Shown here piece after piece: positions 37,501 through 49,674 of a stretch of DNA of 64,000 bases. Made by a program: the position numbers and the translations under genes. Under the pieces are notes generated by a model. That model made no database searches. It saw only the letters and a program-made list of their open reading frames with translations, and was not told the DNA's origin. Source of the stretch: Amyloporia xantha. Lineage: Eukaryota; Basidiomycota; Agaricomycetes; Polyporales; Adustoporiaceae. How positions within the stretch are numbered: the first letter of the stretch is position 1; each line of letters starts with the position of its first letter. The stretch is from assembly GCA_036971615.1 (NCBI GenBank), contig JAYKKR010000037.1, positions 124,001 to 188,000 on the forward strand, given 5' to 3'.

Positions 37501-39108
37501 CTTGAGCATTGGACGGCTGTGGACTGATCCATGACACATGTGAAATCTCACCAAACGTGACAGAAACCCTAGTCTCAGGTTACTGAAATTTATTGTGATG
37601 AGGTGAAACAATCATCTTGAAACTGCGAACGGCACAAATGCTATGCGAAGCTGAGTTCAACGTAAATGTATTCTGATAACCGCTTGAGAATTTGTCAACA
37701 TGTCAACGGTTGCAAAATTCACACGGTAAATTCCAAAAATCAAATTAATCAGTGGTAACCATCAGCTCATCAAGCACTTGATGCATTTCACTTGGCATGT
37801 AGACTGCCGAACATCAGACTGGCTGTCTACGCGCTAAGTGAAAGATCTGAGTGCAGCTCCGAGTCTGACTACGGGCCTACACTCCGCCGATGTTGTGTAT
37901 ATAAGACCACATACAGTGTGACCATCAGGCAAAGCTTATATTTCCCTGCCCCGTTATTATGCTTGCACCTTCCAGCAACATCTTTTGCTCCTGTACTGAT
38001 CTACTCAGCAAATATGGCATGTGGTGACCCATGCACTGGCACTTTGTAAGTGACTGACATACTACTCCGAGACCTGAGCTGATTGTAGTCTCTTACCTTA
38101 GCTTCAGTGGTCAGTTGGCGAGGATCAAACTGTGCATGGATGTGCTGCAGTTACCATCCTAAAGTCGGCGATGACTTGTCGCTATTCTAGTATCATTCCT
38201 TCAGGTAAGCAGAAGCACGATTACACGTGATCGTGTCCTGACTGGGTCATTTTACAGAGGATGCTGAATGCACGCATCGCGCGTCTGGACTGGAAGAATA
38301 GACAGTATGTACGCTTGCTACCGCTCTTGGGCCAGTATGCGCCAGGAGTCGGACACGATCATCTAGTGCACTTAGCCATGGTCAGAGCAACGATCGAGCA
38401 GAAACGGTCCGTTTCCGATCATAGCACAATCCATCCAACACCGGACAACAAGCTCGTAGACGGTGTGGCTCTGACTCTGGCATGCAATTCACAACGACGC
38501 AGCTTCACAAGTCCACGCGGACCGTTCATCGTGTACGGTGCTAGGATTTGTTCTCCAAGAATGAGGCTGAGGCTGGGGGACGACAGTCAGCTGCAGACGG
38601 CGTACAGCTGGTGTGTTATGTGGCACGGTGAGTTTGAATACGCATTCTGTTTGGAGTCTTCTTGAAGATTGCCAAGCTGACACCTGACTTAGATCTTTGT
38701 GGCTCGACGTCAAACGGACACGTGCAGACGTCCATCAATGAAGCCAAGGCAGGCAAGGTACGTCTGCATATCTGACGTTCACTCGCATTAGGGCTGACCG
38801 GGACCTCGCGTGTGTAGTGTCTATCATTCCATGATCTCAGTGTCTACAGTTTTAATACTTGAGACTGCGCGCGTGGCCAGAGCACACACTACACGGGTCC
38901 CTCATCCTGTTGCTCTTTCCGTGACCGGACGGTTGCAGTCGAAGTGGACGGCATCCGCCGGCGGCGAGAGCTCCATCATGTACTGTTCGCCCGTTGTTCA
39001 GGTGAACGACAGGCGCGTCTCGATGAACCGGATGACTTGACGGCAGTCTGGCTATTGAACATCACTGGACGGCAGGCATACGCCTAGTGCTACTGTCCCG
39101 GACTGGTT
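31111..39108. repeat. Unit copy 4, diverged and truncated
   Basis: Collinear with the other copies to about 39108, with scattered substitutions and indels. Examples are a rearranged stretch at 31980-32090, four bases lost near 38607, and a markedly more diverged tail from 38800. The homology stops where the leader of the 86 bp minisatellite starts. The last ~2.3 kb of the unit, including the next ankyrin gene, is missing. Confidence 0.93.
31593..39108. other. Intergenic part of unit copy 4
   Basis: Diverged version of the same non-coding succession: GC-rich block to ~35250, AT-richer block, conserved TATATAAG at 37898, candidate transcript from ~37920. The exon corresponding to 7156-7527 is shifted in frame by a four-base loss near 38607. 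The exon-intron cassette, the minisatellite and the next ankyrin gene are absent because the unit ends at 39108. No gene is supported. Confidence 0.65.
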
Positions 39109-39111
39109 TTC

Positions 39112-39263
39112 GAGCCCGTTCAGTCATATTCACCTGACTCATAGGATATATATGGTTGACAATGTGCCCTGACCCAAGGGACGCCGGACGTCGGCCGACG
39201 CTGCAGCAGGGCCTTGAGATTCAGGCTCGGCCGGTTGCTCTCACCACTATATAGGCTTACAGG
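39112..39263 (+). promoter_or_regulatory. TATA-containing leader of minisatellite array 1
   Basis: Begins GAGCCC.TTCAGTCA and contains TTCACCTGACTC, then TAGGATATATATG (TATATAT at 39147-39153). A GC-rich part with CGGACGTCGGCCGACG follows. The same elements in the same order stand before array 2 at 50486. The distance from TATATAT to the first repeat is ~117 bp in both. A shared promoter for transcription into the arrays is the simplest reading, but no transcript evidence is available here. Confidence 0.6.
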
Positions 39264-40467
39264 CTCGCGCGATATACTCTGCTTGTCCGCGACAATTCCT
39301 CCCTGTCTCCCTGGCTCGGCCGAGGCACTGCTGTTCCCTGTCCTGTAGCCTCGCGCGATGTGCTCTGTTTTCCCGCGACAATTCCTCCCTGTCTCCCTGG
39401 CTCGGCCGAGGTGCTGCTGTTCCCTGTCCTGTAGCCTCGCGCGATGTGCTCTGTTTTTCCGCGACAATTCCTCCCTGTCTCCCTGGCTCGGCCGAGGTGC
39501 TGCTGTTCCCTGTCCTGTAGCCTCGCGCGATGTGCTCTGTTTTTCCGCGACAATTCCTCCCTGTCTCCCTGGCTCGGCCGAGGTGCTGCTGTTCCCTGTC
39601 CTGTAGCCTCGCGCGATGTGCTCTGTTTTCCCGCGACAATTCCTCCCTGTCTCCCTGGCTCGGCCGAGGCACTGCTGTTCCCTGTCCTGTAGCCTCGCGC
39701 GATGTGCTCTGTTTTCCCGCGACAATTCCTCCCTGTCTCCCTGGCTCGGCCGAGGTGCTGCTGTTCCCTGTCCTGTAGCCTCGCGCGATGTGCTCTGTTT
39801 TCCCGCGACAATTCCTCCCTGTCTCCCTGGCTCGGCCGAGGTGCTGCTGTTCCCTGTCCTGTAGCCTCGCGCGATGTGCTCTGTTTTTCCGCGACAATTC
39901 CTCCCTGTCTCCCTGGCTCGGCCGAGGTGCTGCTGTTCCCTGTCCTGTAGCCTCGCGCGATGTGCTCTGTTTTCCCGCGACAATTCCTCCCTGTCTCCCT
40001 GGCTCGGCCGAGGCACTGCTGTTCCCTGTCCTGTAGCCTCGCGCGATGTGCTCTGTTTTTCCGCGACAATTCCTCCCTGTCTCCCTGGCTCGGCCGAGGT
40101 GCTGCTGTTCCCTGTCCTGTAGCCTCGCGCGATGTGCTCTGTTTTTCCGCGACAATTCCTCCCTGTCTCCCTGGCTCGGCCGAGGTGCTGCTGTTCCCTG
40201 TCCTGTAGCCTCGCGCGATGTGCTCTGTTTTCCCGCGACAATTCCTCCCTGTCTCCCTGGCTCGGCCGAGGTGCTGCTGTTCCCTGTCCTGTAGCCTCGC
40301 GCGATGTGCTCTGTTTTCCCGCGACAATTCCTCCCTGTCTCCCTGGCTCGGCCGAGGTGCTGCTGTTCCCTGTCCTGTAGCCTCGCGCGATGTGCTCTGT
40401 TTTTCCGCGACAATTCCTCCCTGTCTCCCTGGCTCGGCCGAGGTGCTGCTGTCCTCTGTCTGGCAGG
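39264..40467. repeat. Minisatellite array 1: 14 x 86 bp
   Basis: Fourteen units at exact 86 bp spacing, each opening CTCGCGCGAT and carrying CCGCGACAATTCC, CTCCCTGGCTCGGCCGAG and a TGTAGC end. The ten-base word CTCGGCCGAG is a perfect palindrome. Units vary at a few positions (GGTGC or GGCAC after the palindrome; TTTTC or TTTTT before CCGCG). 86 is not a multiple of three, and the minus strand happens to lack stop codons in every phase. This produces three overlapping 420-460 codon open frames that are repeat artefacts rather than genes. Confidence 0.97.
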
Positions 40468-41046
40468 CTCGCGCCATGTGACATTTTCCTCGGCGACAAT
40501 TGCCCACTGGCTGCCCCTGTCCTCCCACCAAAATCGCTTGCAGGCGGACAGCTTCACACTGTGGGGACTATCAAATTGCAAGTGAGTCTTGCCCATGTTT
40601 TACTCATGTACATGCCATCATCTGCCTGCACCGCGGACAATTAGTTGCCAATACTCGCGGCTCTCGCGCAAAACAATAGTGAAGATCGCGACTGGCAGAG
40701 TTCACCATAGAGACCTCGCGAGAGCATATTCACCCCGGGAATACAACCCATACTAAACTCTGCCAGTTCGTCAAGTGGCTCGCGACCATAAGCACCATTA
40801 AACATCAATGGATAAACGGTGCAAGAGGGCCACCGCGAGTTTGGGAAAGTCCATCGCGAAGTCGCGCGCGAGCACGACAACTCCACTCAGGCTGTCGCGA
40901 CCATGGCCACTTGTAGCGAAAGGCCCCGTTATGTGTATACTGCCGAAGTGACTAATTTCATAACTCAAACTAGGGTACATACCAAGCATACAGGAGGTGA
41001 ACTTCATGGTAAATTTGCAGGAAAAAGTACATGGCTAAAGTCGCGT
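40468..41046. other. Spacer right of array 1
   Basis: Starts with a degenerate half unit (CTCGCGCCATGTGAC) and then unique sequence. It contains several CGCGAC-type words. No coding region is supported. Confidence 0.5.
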
Positions 41047-41565
41047 CTACTCGGGAGGACCGTCCTCGTGCTCGTCCCAGGACGGAGACCCATGCACCCA
41101 CAACTTCGTCTCCACCTTGGAGATCCTACTTTTTATGCTCGTTGTGCTCAGGTGCTGCCGAATTCCCCGCTCCAACAAGAGGATGTCGTTGAGCGCGTCG
41201 ATGTCATGGTCGACCGCGATCAATTGGTCGCGAGCGTGTCGCCGCATGTCGCGGAGATATGTGGCCTCGGTCGCGATAGGAAATCCTATGCTGGATGAAT
41301 GGTTGAATCAAAAACATGAAACATTTGCCCACCATTGCTAATTTTATCCTTGATATGCGCGTAGCGCGCGGCGAGAGAAGTAGGTGGCAAAGGTGCTACT
41401 TCCCGAGATGACCTGCCGCGACATCATCGCGGCGCGGAGCGTCATGGACGTCAGGGGCAGAATCTGTATTTCTCGTCTCGACTTGAGGAGCACTTCTGGA
41501 ATGGCCTTCGTCCACAATGTGTTCAATTGTGCTGTGGGTATTGAAGTTTTCGTGACGCTCCCCAC
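41047..41565 (-). other. Possible minus-strand coding fragment, unknown
   Basis: Reading leftwards, 41247-41047 encodes a hydrophilic helical-looking stretch (RRHARDQLIAVDHDIDAL, later ISKVETKLWVHG) ending at a TAG. A second open stretch at 41565-41344 precedes it without a clean splice site between them. The plus strand is open over part of the same interval (41384-41758), so strand choice is uncertain. I recognise no family. A decayed gene fragment is the best guess. Confidence 0.25.
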
Positions 41566-42792
41566 CCTGCCTCTTGGTTCTGGCCTCAGCGCTGATGCGG
41601 GCGACTACTTGAGGTTCTTCATCGAAGTCATCGCTAAAATCGTCAAGAAGGATGGGCGACCGTTCGCGACTGCGCTCTGTTCCTGTATATCAGAGGTTCG
41701 CCCTATGTTATTATATCAAATGGAACACACTTGCCTTCACTCCCATGGCGTTCCATAACCTCCATAGCCTCCTTCAACACGCTTTTAGGCCGACAGGTGA
41801 GCGGTCACGGTAGAATGCTACAATCAATATCAGTTCAATCCAAAAGAGGAACTTCCTCACACACTCTGATGGACAATATTGTTGTGAGTTGGAACAATTC
41901 CCGCGGCCGCGTCGGGCACGTCGAGGTCGAAGTCGCGGTCGAAGTCGAGGTCGCGGAGGTCGCGGTCAAGGTCGAGGTCGCGGTCGAAGTCAAGGTCGCG
42001 GAGGTCGCGGTCCAGGTCGAGGTCGCGGTCGAGGTCGCGGTGGAGGTCGAGGTCGCGGTCGAGGTCGATTGGGGTTCGCGCGCGGTTCAAATCTTCACGC
42101 CAATGCTAGATAAGTGCCCATTCCATGTGGATATGAGGACATACCTGGATCCAAATCAAAAAATCCAAATCAATCGGGGTGCGTGCGCGGCCACCCGAGT
42201 TCTCGTCTCGGGGCACTGAATCGCGGTCTTCAAGATCGGAAATCAGTCGTATTAACATCAGCCACAAAGTGGAGATTGCGATCACTGTACTCACCTCTAG
42301 TCATAAGAGTTCCGCGGGCCTCAGACATGAGCACGTCGGGGGAGATCTGTGCGCGCCTTCGATTGGATTTGCCTATGGGTTGTCAGTACTCATCACAGCT
42401 GTGGACGAGGTCCTCACGGTTCTCCATGTCCATGTTCATCGATCGCGGTGTTTGTGGTCGCGACGAGGTGGGAATGCTAAGTTGTTTTCATGAGCTTATG
42501 AACATTGCACAGGAATTTGTATTAGCACCTACTTGCAGCGGAAAGACTGGATGAGAGTACAAAGACGCGTAGCAGTTGACTTGGGATAGGAGGTCGCGAT
42601 CGATTCAGGCGCCCACGTGACAAGACGATCGAAAATCGGCGATCACCTGAGCGCGCGTTGACGCGTTGCTGACATAACCCGCAACCCGTTCAGCACTTGA
42701 AGGTCGCGCGCGTCCAAGTTCATTCTGTCTTCCTCTTACCATCACCGCCACTCCAGCCTCTCTCGCTTTTCTAACCTCGCTTCTCACTGAAA
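41566..42792. other. Intergenic stretch containing a hexanucleotide repeat
   Basis: Apart from the GGTCGC-type repeat at 41904-42072 I see no gene. The last ~100 bp before 42793 are pyrimidine-rich (CTCTCTCGCTTTTC), which is common just upstream of fungal transcription starts and fits a promoter for the gene at 42793. Confidence 0.5.
41904..42072. repeat. Imperfect GGTCGC/GGTCGA hexanucleotide repeat
   Basis: Runs of GAGGTCGCGG and GAAGTCGAGG type, all multiples of three, so every frame stays open. One plus frame reads as an RG-rich tract (GRGRGRSQGRGGRG), another as alternating Val-Glu, and the minus strand as Asp-Leu-Asp-Arg. None is flanked by supportable coding sequence. The repeat is built largely of the GTCGCG word that is common in this half of the window. 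Confidence 0.85.
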
Positions 42793-45598
42793 ATGTCCGA
42801 CGCCGTCGTCCGCCAGCTCACCATCGACACCGCGACCGCGCGTATGGCGGCCGCGCTCGCTGCGCGCCCGCCCCGGGCACACAAGGCTACGTGCTCTACG
42901 AGGAGTCCTTCTACTCCGAGTTTGTGAGTACATAGCAGCCACTCATATGAGAACAGCTAACATCTTTTTCATTTCTAGAAAAAGGGCTGGCACGCGTTCC
43001 GCGACGCTCCCCGGGATGTGCGCGGGTCTCTGCGCGTGCCTATGTTGCTGTGCAGCGCACTCAGGGAGTACGCCGACTCTCGCAACGGCGCCGACCTCCG
43101 CAACATCAGAGTCGACGATCCTCGCATCTCCTCGAGCGGCATGAAGAACTTCGTCATCCCTGGGCCAACTCAGGAGGTGGAGCTGGGGAACGATCAGTGG
43201 TGGGCCAAGAGAGGTAAGCACAGTGCATGTCAGTTGTCGAGGCCACTGACAAATGCTAACATCTTTCACAGCAGGAGCTCCTCCAGCGGCGCGCGAGACG
43301 CTTGCGCAAGCTCCGACGCCGGAAGCATCGACGTCGCGCGTCCCTGTCCAGAAACGGAAGTCGGATGCGCACCAGGACAGCGAGACCGCGAAGAGCAAGG
43401 CAGCAAAGCCCTCCGCTCAGGCAGACGCTGCCACCCAATCGCGCACACCCCCACCAGCGGCACCCACAGCGCAGCCCACCGCGGCCTCTATGGAGACAAC
43501 ACAGCAGCCCAAGAGGACAAAACCGCGGTTCGCGTTGCCCCCAGTAAATGCGCCCCCTCGCATGAAGCGCCCGGTTGTCCGGCCATCCCTGAAGAGGCCG
43601 CTCGTCGACTCGGACGACAGTCCAATCGTTCTGGATTGTGTGAGGGTGCCGCCGCTACCTGAAAAAAGAAGCCGTCAAATGCAAAAGGCAAGAAGCGGGC
43701 ACGTGAGGAAGAGGTGGAGGTGGAAGTGGTGGGTGGACGCGACGAGGAAGAAGAGGAGGACGATGAGAATGGGGACAAGGAGGACGAGGAGGAGGACGAC
43801 GACGAGGACGAGGAGGACGCGCCGCCTCCGCGCAACGGCGAGAAGACGACCGCAGGCAAGAATGCGCCGCGCCGGTCCGCACGCACCAAGGAGAAGCAGC
43901 CTGAGCACACCACAAGGGCCGCTGCAGAGGCTGCAAGGATCGAAGAGGCGTCTGCAGTAGCAGTGAAATCTGTAAGTCATTGCATCGTCGCGATTGTTTT
44001 ACGCTCACCTGCTGGTCTGTAGGTCGTCAGCTGTGGTGTATGCGCGCAGGCCAAAAGGTGTGCATGGTCGCGACATCACACTTCGGGCGCTGCATGTACT
44101 GCGCGCGCAACAAGGGCAAGTGCTCTCTGGTTCCTCGGCGACCCAACGGCAAGGCGATCACTGGCCACCAGACCGCGACGGACACCGCAAAAGCGTTTCA
44201 AGAATACGCGCAGAAATGCATCCGCGACAAGGTTGCGCCGCCGGCATGGACCGTCTGGGTGAAAGACCTGGGCTTCTTGCACCAGAACAGTGACAACAAG
44301 AACATACTCCCCAACGGCCAGCTATTCGAGGAGTATGAGGCCGAGTTGGCTCAGGCGAAGAAAACCGCCGGCAAACCAACTCGCGGTGCGGTGAAGAAGA
44401 CGCGGCCAAAACGAGACAGTCGCCTTGAGCGCACCTCACCGCCGCTCGACATCGACGCCGAGGACCCAGTAGAGCCAGTTGCAGGGCCCAGCCGCGCGAA
44501 GAAGCCCAAGACCGCGCCATCTCGCCGTGACCCCACACCGCCCGCCTACGTCTACCTCAAGGACCAGGAGAACCAGTGGGAGCATCACCAACTCGAAAGG
44601 TTCGACGAGCCGCAGCAAAGTCCCATTGCGCGCGAAGAGGAGGACCGCGGTCTTGCGGAGACCAACCAGGAGGCCCATCGCGCGCGCGAGACACACTCCG
44701 AGGCCTCCCACGAGCAGCTCGCCAAGGACCAAACGGAGACCGCGCAGCTGAAGGAGACGGTCGTGGCCTTGCAAGAAAAGGTCGCCATGCTCGAGGACAT
44801 CGCGAGGAGGCATGAGGCTGCCATAGTGCCCCTGGAGAAGATGGAAGACACGGTCACCGAAGTTGCCGTGCAGCTCAGGGACTTCCTCATGGAGAAGGTC
44901 CAAACATCGTTTGGAGACTATGAGGAGGATGTCGCGAGCTTGACGGAGCGCTTGGCGGCAGTGGAGGTTGCGGGGGCACGGGCGAGGCGCGTGTCCTGCT
45001 CGAGAGCTTGACCGAGCGCATGGGTGCGGTCGAGGTTGCTGGGAGCGCTATCGAGGCGCGCGTCTTGCAGGTGGAGGAGCAACAGGAGAACATGGAAGAG
45101 TCCATGGAGAATCTCGACACGCGCGTCGAGACGGTAAGTGCGCAGGTCAACGCACTGAACAGCGCGGTCGCCTCCATCGAGCCCGAGCACCTCCAAGCGT
45201 CAATCATCAACCTTCGCGAGGAGTTCAAGAAGGTGCAGCAGTCCCTCAACGCATCGAGCATGCAAGCCTCGCTGGACACCATCTCTGCGCAGATTGACGG
45301 GTACGCGGGGCAGATGGAGGGCATCCGCAAGCAAGTCCTGGACCTCAGCGCTCGACGGGCCTATGTGCCAGAGCCCTTTTTCCAAGGCGCGGCTTCGCGC
45401 GCGACTTCTACCGCCGCCCTCGTGAGCAACATCAGCCAGGACAGTGTTCAAACACGGGATCCAAGCACGACCGCGGTGACGCGAGTTTCAATCCAGGCCG
45501 CGGATGTTCACAAAATTGCGACTGGTGGAGAACAGCAGGGGAGGACTCACAGCGCGGCACATCGTCCGCATAGATTTCTTTTTACGACGAATATTTAG
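42793..45598 (+). CDS. Cysteine-cluster / coiled-coil protein of unknown function, with frame breaks
   Basis: Four exons with introns 42924-42978, 43214-43271 and 43972-44030 (GT-AG, all in phase). The product starts MSDAVVRQLTID. A conserved-looking segment SFYSEFKKGWHAFRD spans intron 1. It continues through a proline/alanine-rich basic linker and an Asp/Glu-rich tract (~43760-43830). Then comes a cysteine cluster with C-x8-C, x9, C-x2-C-x6-C spacing (CMRAGQKVC ... CMYCARNKGKC), probably zinc-binding. The end is a long coiled coil with two related segments (LTERLAAVEVAG and LTERMGAVEVAG). The reading frame is lost by one base at three homopolymers: C4 at 42871, A6 at 43662 and G5 at 44972. 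Adding one base to each run restores a continuous protein, so this is either consensus error or decay. It converges on the partner gene at 45964. Nucleic-acid binding is plausible, not shown. Confidence 0.65.
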
Positions 45599-45963
45599 AT
45601 GTACATACCATAGTCTCGCGAGCGCATGGGACTTCAACAGTCCCAAAAACTACTATATAAATGATTATAATTCCAGTCCAATTTCTGCGCGCGACTCAAG
45701 TTGTGAAAGAGTGGAGCAATAGTCTCTGATTAACACAAGTCTGTACAGGTCTGGAATTACAATGCATTAGATTGCCCATTAGGTGGAACATCACAAATAA
45801 GACAGCAGACGCCACAGGCAATACTTATCGGGTGCCTTCTAAGATATCTGGTCAAAACTCGTCCGCGACTCAACAATCGCCACTAAATAACCGCGACTCA
45901 GCAACTGACACTGGACAACCGCGACTGCGTGACGCGCCGCGCCTTGCATGGGTATCACAGGCC
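45599..45963. other. Spacer between convergent genes
   Basis: AT-richer sequence containing TATATAAATG at ~45655 and several CGCGAC words (45888-45935). It should hold the 3' ends of both flanking genes. No coding sequence is seen. Confidence 0.5.
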
Positions 45964-48900
45964 TCATCTTCTTCTTTGTCCATGGCCACGTTTGGCCACT
46001 TTCCTAGGACGAGGATTATCATCTTCCTCTGAATCTTTCTCCTCGTCCTCCTCATCCTCCTCCTCGAGAGCGGGCAAAGCAGGCATTCTGCCCCCGGCAC
46101 CGCGACCGCGACCTCTCGCGCGGCCGGTGGCGCGAACCGTAGCACGCGCGTGCTTGCGCGCGGGCACGCGCTTGGCAGGACTTGCATTGGATTTCACCTG
46201 ACCGTCTTGGCTATCTGGCCTTGCATCACCTTTCCCAGTCTTATCCTGTTTCCGCGTCGTTGCGCGTGTCGCACGCGGCTGTCCTATCGCATCTGACACG
46301 GATCCTCCTGTAGGCGCTTGAAGCATGGCCTGCTTTTCTTTCTGCGCCTTGGCCCTCGTCCATGCGCCGGGAGCAGGTCGCGAAGGTGACCCATCCTCGT
46401 CGGATTTGGTACTGTCCTTGTCGCTTGAACCGTGAGTTCTATCAACATACATGGATGACGGGCCAGCAGTATTCTCGTGGCTGGCCCCTTGATATCGCGG
46501 TCGCGGCTGAGGACGCGCGGGCCGCGCCACACTTGGCCCCGCGACAGCTGTACGCCACTCCATTCCTCCCAGCGCGGGCGGTGCAGTTTGGGTGGTGGGC
46601 TTTATGGTTGCCGCGACAGGCGGCTGGCTCCCAAGACGGTCTCGCACTTTGTTAAGCAAGGCGAGCCGCGCTTCTCCAGGGCCCTGAGCTGCAGTCCGCT
46701 TGGTCGGAACCATGGCATTGGAGTCTGCATTCAGTTGCCCACCTGCCCCTGGCACCGCTGCTTCTTGAGGGGGTCGCGAAGGGCCCGCCTGCGCGAGGGC
46801 CACGCGCGCCCGCTTGTCCTCAATGGCTTTCTCCTTCATGGCTTGACGATCCAAATTGATCCGCGCGATGTGGTCGACAGCCTTTTGTTTTGTTTGCTTA
46901 TCCATCTCTTGCTCTTTCAACGCGCGGGACGCGACCTTCTTCTGGTGTGCAGCAGCGCTCCTTTTTGGCCGCCTCTCGCGCTAATCCCTCCGCCCATGCC
47001 CGGTCGTCTTCGGCCTCCCTTTGTAACCTTTCCTTCTCTTTCATTATAGCCAGTTCCTCCCGCTCTGTCCCGCTCTGGTTGTCCTTTTTATTCGAGGCAC
47101 GGGCCTCCTGAATCCCTTGCGCGTTGTCCGGATCTACACGCGCGAGCTGTTTCTTCGCAACAGGTGGAGGTTTTGCTCGAACGGCAGCCTTGGCCGTCTC
47201 TTTCGACTTCTTCATAGCATCTAGCGCCCTCTGTGTCGCTGCTAGGTGTTCATTGAGCTGTCTCAACTTGGAATCGTCATCGGCATCTTCGAGGCTGCCT
47301 TCCCCTTGATCGCGGTCTCCAGGACTGTCGCGCGCGGAGAAGGACTGTCGCGCGTCCTCGCGACCCAACTTTCCTTCATGGTGAAGGTGCTCGCGCTGTG
47401 TGGAGGATCCCGCGGTAGGCTCTTCAGTAGCTCCTGAATCTGTGAACCTTGCATCCTGAGATTTGCCACCTTTGTCACCGCTCGAAATGTTAGGTGATGG
47501 CGGTTGCACCGTATTGGACCGCGATGATTCTCCACCAGTGGTGAGCGTGTGTGCCGCGGGCAGGGCAGCTGCCTGCGCCTCCGACTCCCTCATTACGTCA
47601 CAGAGGAGCCTCAGCATTGGGTCGATTCGATTGACCACGTCCATAAAGTCGATCTGTGTGCCGACGACATGTGCAGGAATGCCTGACTGTGCGGCGTCCT
47701 CCTCTTCCTCCCACCCAAATTGAACAACGTCAAACTCGCGCGTGATTAGTCCCGCGATGAGAATGAACTGCTCAATGATCGCTGTACCCGGCGCTATCGC
47801 GCGGGAGGTTACCTTCTTCATCCAGATAAGGTGCATCATCCATCCATTGGAGGATCTCGTCGAGCCCATTCGGATCACTGTGCACATGCGGCGGGAGGTA
47901 TCTTTCCGTATACTCCCAAGACGTCCAGCCCTGTTGGCACAGTGGCTGGGGAACAGGTTTAGTGCCGCGCTGCAGATTCAGGGTTAGTCGCGGTATGATA
48001 TGAGACCGCGCGCCACTCACCATAAAGTTCTGCAAATTGTGAACCACTTCAAAATAGACCTCGCCTGCTCCAATTGCCATGAGGAACTTGTCTCGACGTG
48101 TCCGCGATTTCAAAGCCCAGTTTGTTGGCTTCTCGCAAATGAGTAGGGGGTCATTCTCATCACCGGAGGCATCGTCGCTCTCGTCTCCAAAGTCGCGATC
48201 AACCTCATCATCTTCAGAGTCATCATCACGACCGCGTCCGGGGACTGCGCGGGCAGGGCGCTTTCCTCGCGCCTTCTTGCTCGCCTTCCCTTTGTTCTTT
48301 TTATGCTTTCGCGCGGGCTTCTTCCGCTCCTCGATATAGGCCTCGCTGTATTCGGCCCGCGCCATTATCGCATCGCCGGCATCATCGCGCTTGACCATAT
48401 ACGCCTTGAACCGGAAGGGAGAGTGGCCGCCGTTGGTTACTTGTCGGTCGCGCCAGTATTGTAGCAAGCTCCTGAGGGGTCCATCCGTCATGTGCGAAGG
48501 ATCGCGCAGACCCATCCCGTCCGGCGTCATTTCGTCTTCGAAATAAAGCGACGGATTCTGCGTGATATGGGTCCACGGCGCGCGGGCTTTTGCGTTGCCG
48601 GTCGCGGCCTCTGCCAAAACGTTAGAGACCACGTGTGCAAGCGGAAATACGAGCTCACGAAAATGAATGTTCAGGAACTCGCGGAGCATGGCTTTCAAGT
48701 CGTCCAGCTTCTCGCGGCCTTCATCTGCCTTTGGCACTGGAATCAGCGGAAGGCCTTCCGCATCCACGTCCATGGCTTCCCTTATTCGCACCTTCCTCAT
48801 GGCTGCACTTTGTGACTGATCTGCTACCACTCCATCCAGGAACACATTGCGACTGTATAATCCGAATTGGGTTTGTGTGTCTTCATCCCAGTTAGGCATG

Positions 48901-49674
48901 TCTGTGAATGGGGGTGCCCCTTCTAAATCTTTATTGTAATCGTGCCTGTTATGCATGTCAGTATTAAATTGTCGCGCCAAAGTACAACCTCACGTATCCA
49001 CCAAGATTTCCTCAGGTCCCACTTGAACCGCGGAAAACGCGACCATTCGTACACCGTAGTCACAATAGATTTGAGTCGTAAATGCTTTGAGGCGCTGCAC
49101 CAGTTTCCTTTGAATGACTCTATACAACTTTTAGCTCGACGCGCGCGACCGAAACGGAGAGGCACATACTTCCGCGACGGCAAGCTTGCAGGCCGCTTGG
49201 CCTCAGACGGGGCATTCGCCCTCGCGATATATCCAGCTTGCTCATCTGCGCTGAGTGCCTTCCAAAGCCGAGCTTGCGCGGCTGGCCACGCGCCGATATT
49301 CTTGTTGCCTATACCGTCTCCATTCGTGATCTCCTTCGAAGCCGCCTTAACGAGTTCTCTGTTCTCAAGCCCGAATTGCTCAGGGCCTGATCTTTTCCGC
49401 CCCATCTCATTGGCTTCTTTCGCCCGCTGCCTCGAGCACCGTTGCGAAACCATGCCGAGAGTTGCTACCCTATTGTCAGCCTTCGTTGCGCAGAGAATTG
49501 CAGCCAACATACACGTCGTAAGCCACCTTTGTCCTGCTTTGCAAGAGTCGCATGCTCTCCCTGTAATTTTATCAAGGTCGTGTCGATGATGTTTTTGCGC
49601 GCGTTCCTGTCCGCAGGCTTGAAAAGCTCGAGCTCATCACCTAAAGAGCTGGTGTGGATGCCTTTAAGACTCAT
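45964..49674 (-). CDS. KDZ/TET-associated large partner protein, left copy, with frame breaks
   Basis: Paralogue of the gene at 60255-63973, with shared introns: 49512-49465, 49169-49120, 48993-48946 and 48020-47970. It starts MSLKGIHTSSLGDELELF. Next comes a segment with RKRSGPEQFGLENRELVK and LWKALSADEQAGYIARA that loosely resembles an HMG-box. The best conserved core contains WTHITQNPSLYF and RDPSHMTDGPLRSLLQYW. A Lys-rich then acidic linker, a second conserved block (IIEQFILIAGLITRE), a charged coiled coil, and an Arg-Gly-rich then Glu-rich tail ending GHGQRRR follow. The frame is interrupted at 49400 (C4 where the right copy implies C5), near 47795 and near 46930. Function unknown. The family is not one I can name. 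The start is fixed by agreement with the right copy. Confidence 0.75.

Larger units (their letters stand above)
1..39108. repeat. Tandem array of a ~10.37 kb unit, 3.8 copies
   Basis: The first bases of the window recur at 10372, 20745 and 31111, giving unit lengths of 10371, 10373 and 10366. All copies have the same orientation and follow each other without spacers. Reading the copies against each other, copies 1-3 differ at only a handful of places: a C5/C6 tract (1351, 11722, 22095), a G3/G5 tract (2148, 12520), TTCGG/TTGG (6228, 16601) and G5/G4 (19422, 29795). Copy 4 carries many substitutions and small indels and stops at about 39108. The unit contains no rRNA sequence and no reverse transcriptase, so it is neither rDNA nor an LTR element. 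It looks like a recent segmental amplification. Confidence 0.97.

Noticed and set aside
1..39108. LTR retrotransposon or other autonomous element as the 10.4 kb unit
   Set aside because: No reverse transcriptase, integrase, transposase or terminal repeats were seen; the units abut directly.
39264..40467. CRISPR array
   Set aside because: The units are contiguous tandem copies without variable spacers, and the host is a eukaryote.
39120..40596. Three overlapping minus-strand open frames of 424-459 codons
   Set aside because: They lie on the 86 bp tandem repeats; because 86 is not a multiple of three and the unit has no minus-strand stop, all three phases are open. The predicted proteins are just the three readings of the same repeat.
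41731..42219. Frame with a long alternating Val-Glu tract
   Set aside because: The tract is a translation of the GGTCGC/GGTCGA hexanucleotide repeat; other frames of the same DNA read RG-rich or Asp-Leu-rich, and no flanking coding support exists.
44031..44110. Alternative CGVCAQAKRC reading of the cysteine cluster with a frameshift
   Set aside because: Using the 3' splice site at 44030 instead of 44022 gives an in-frame CMRAGQKVC ... CMYC cluster without any frame break.
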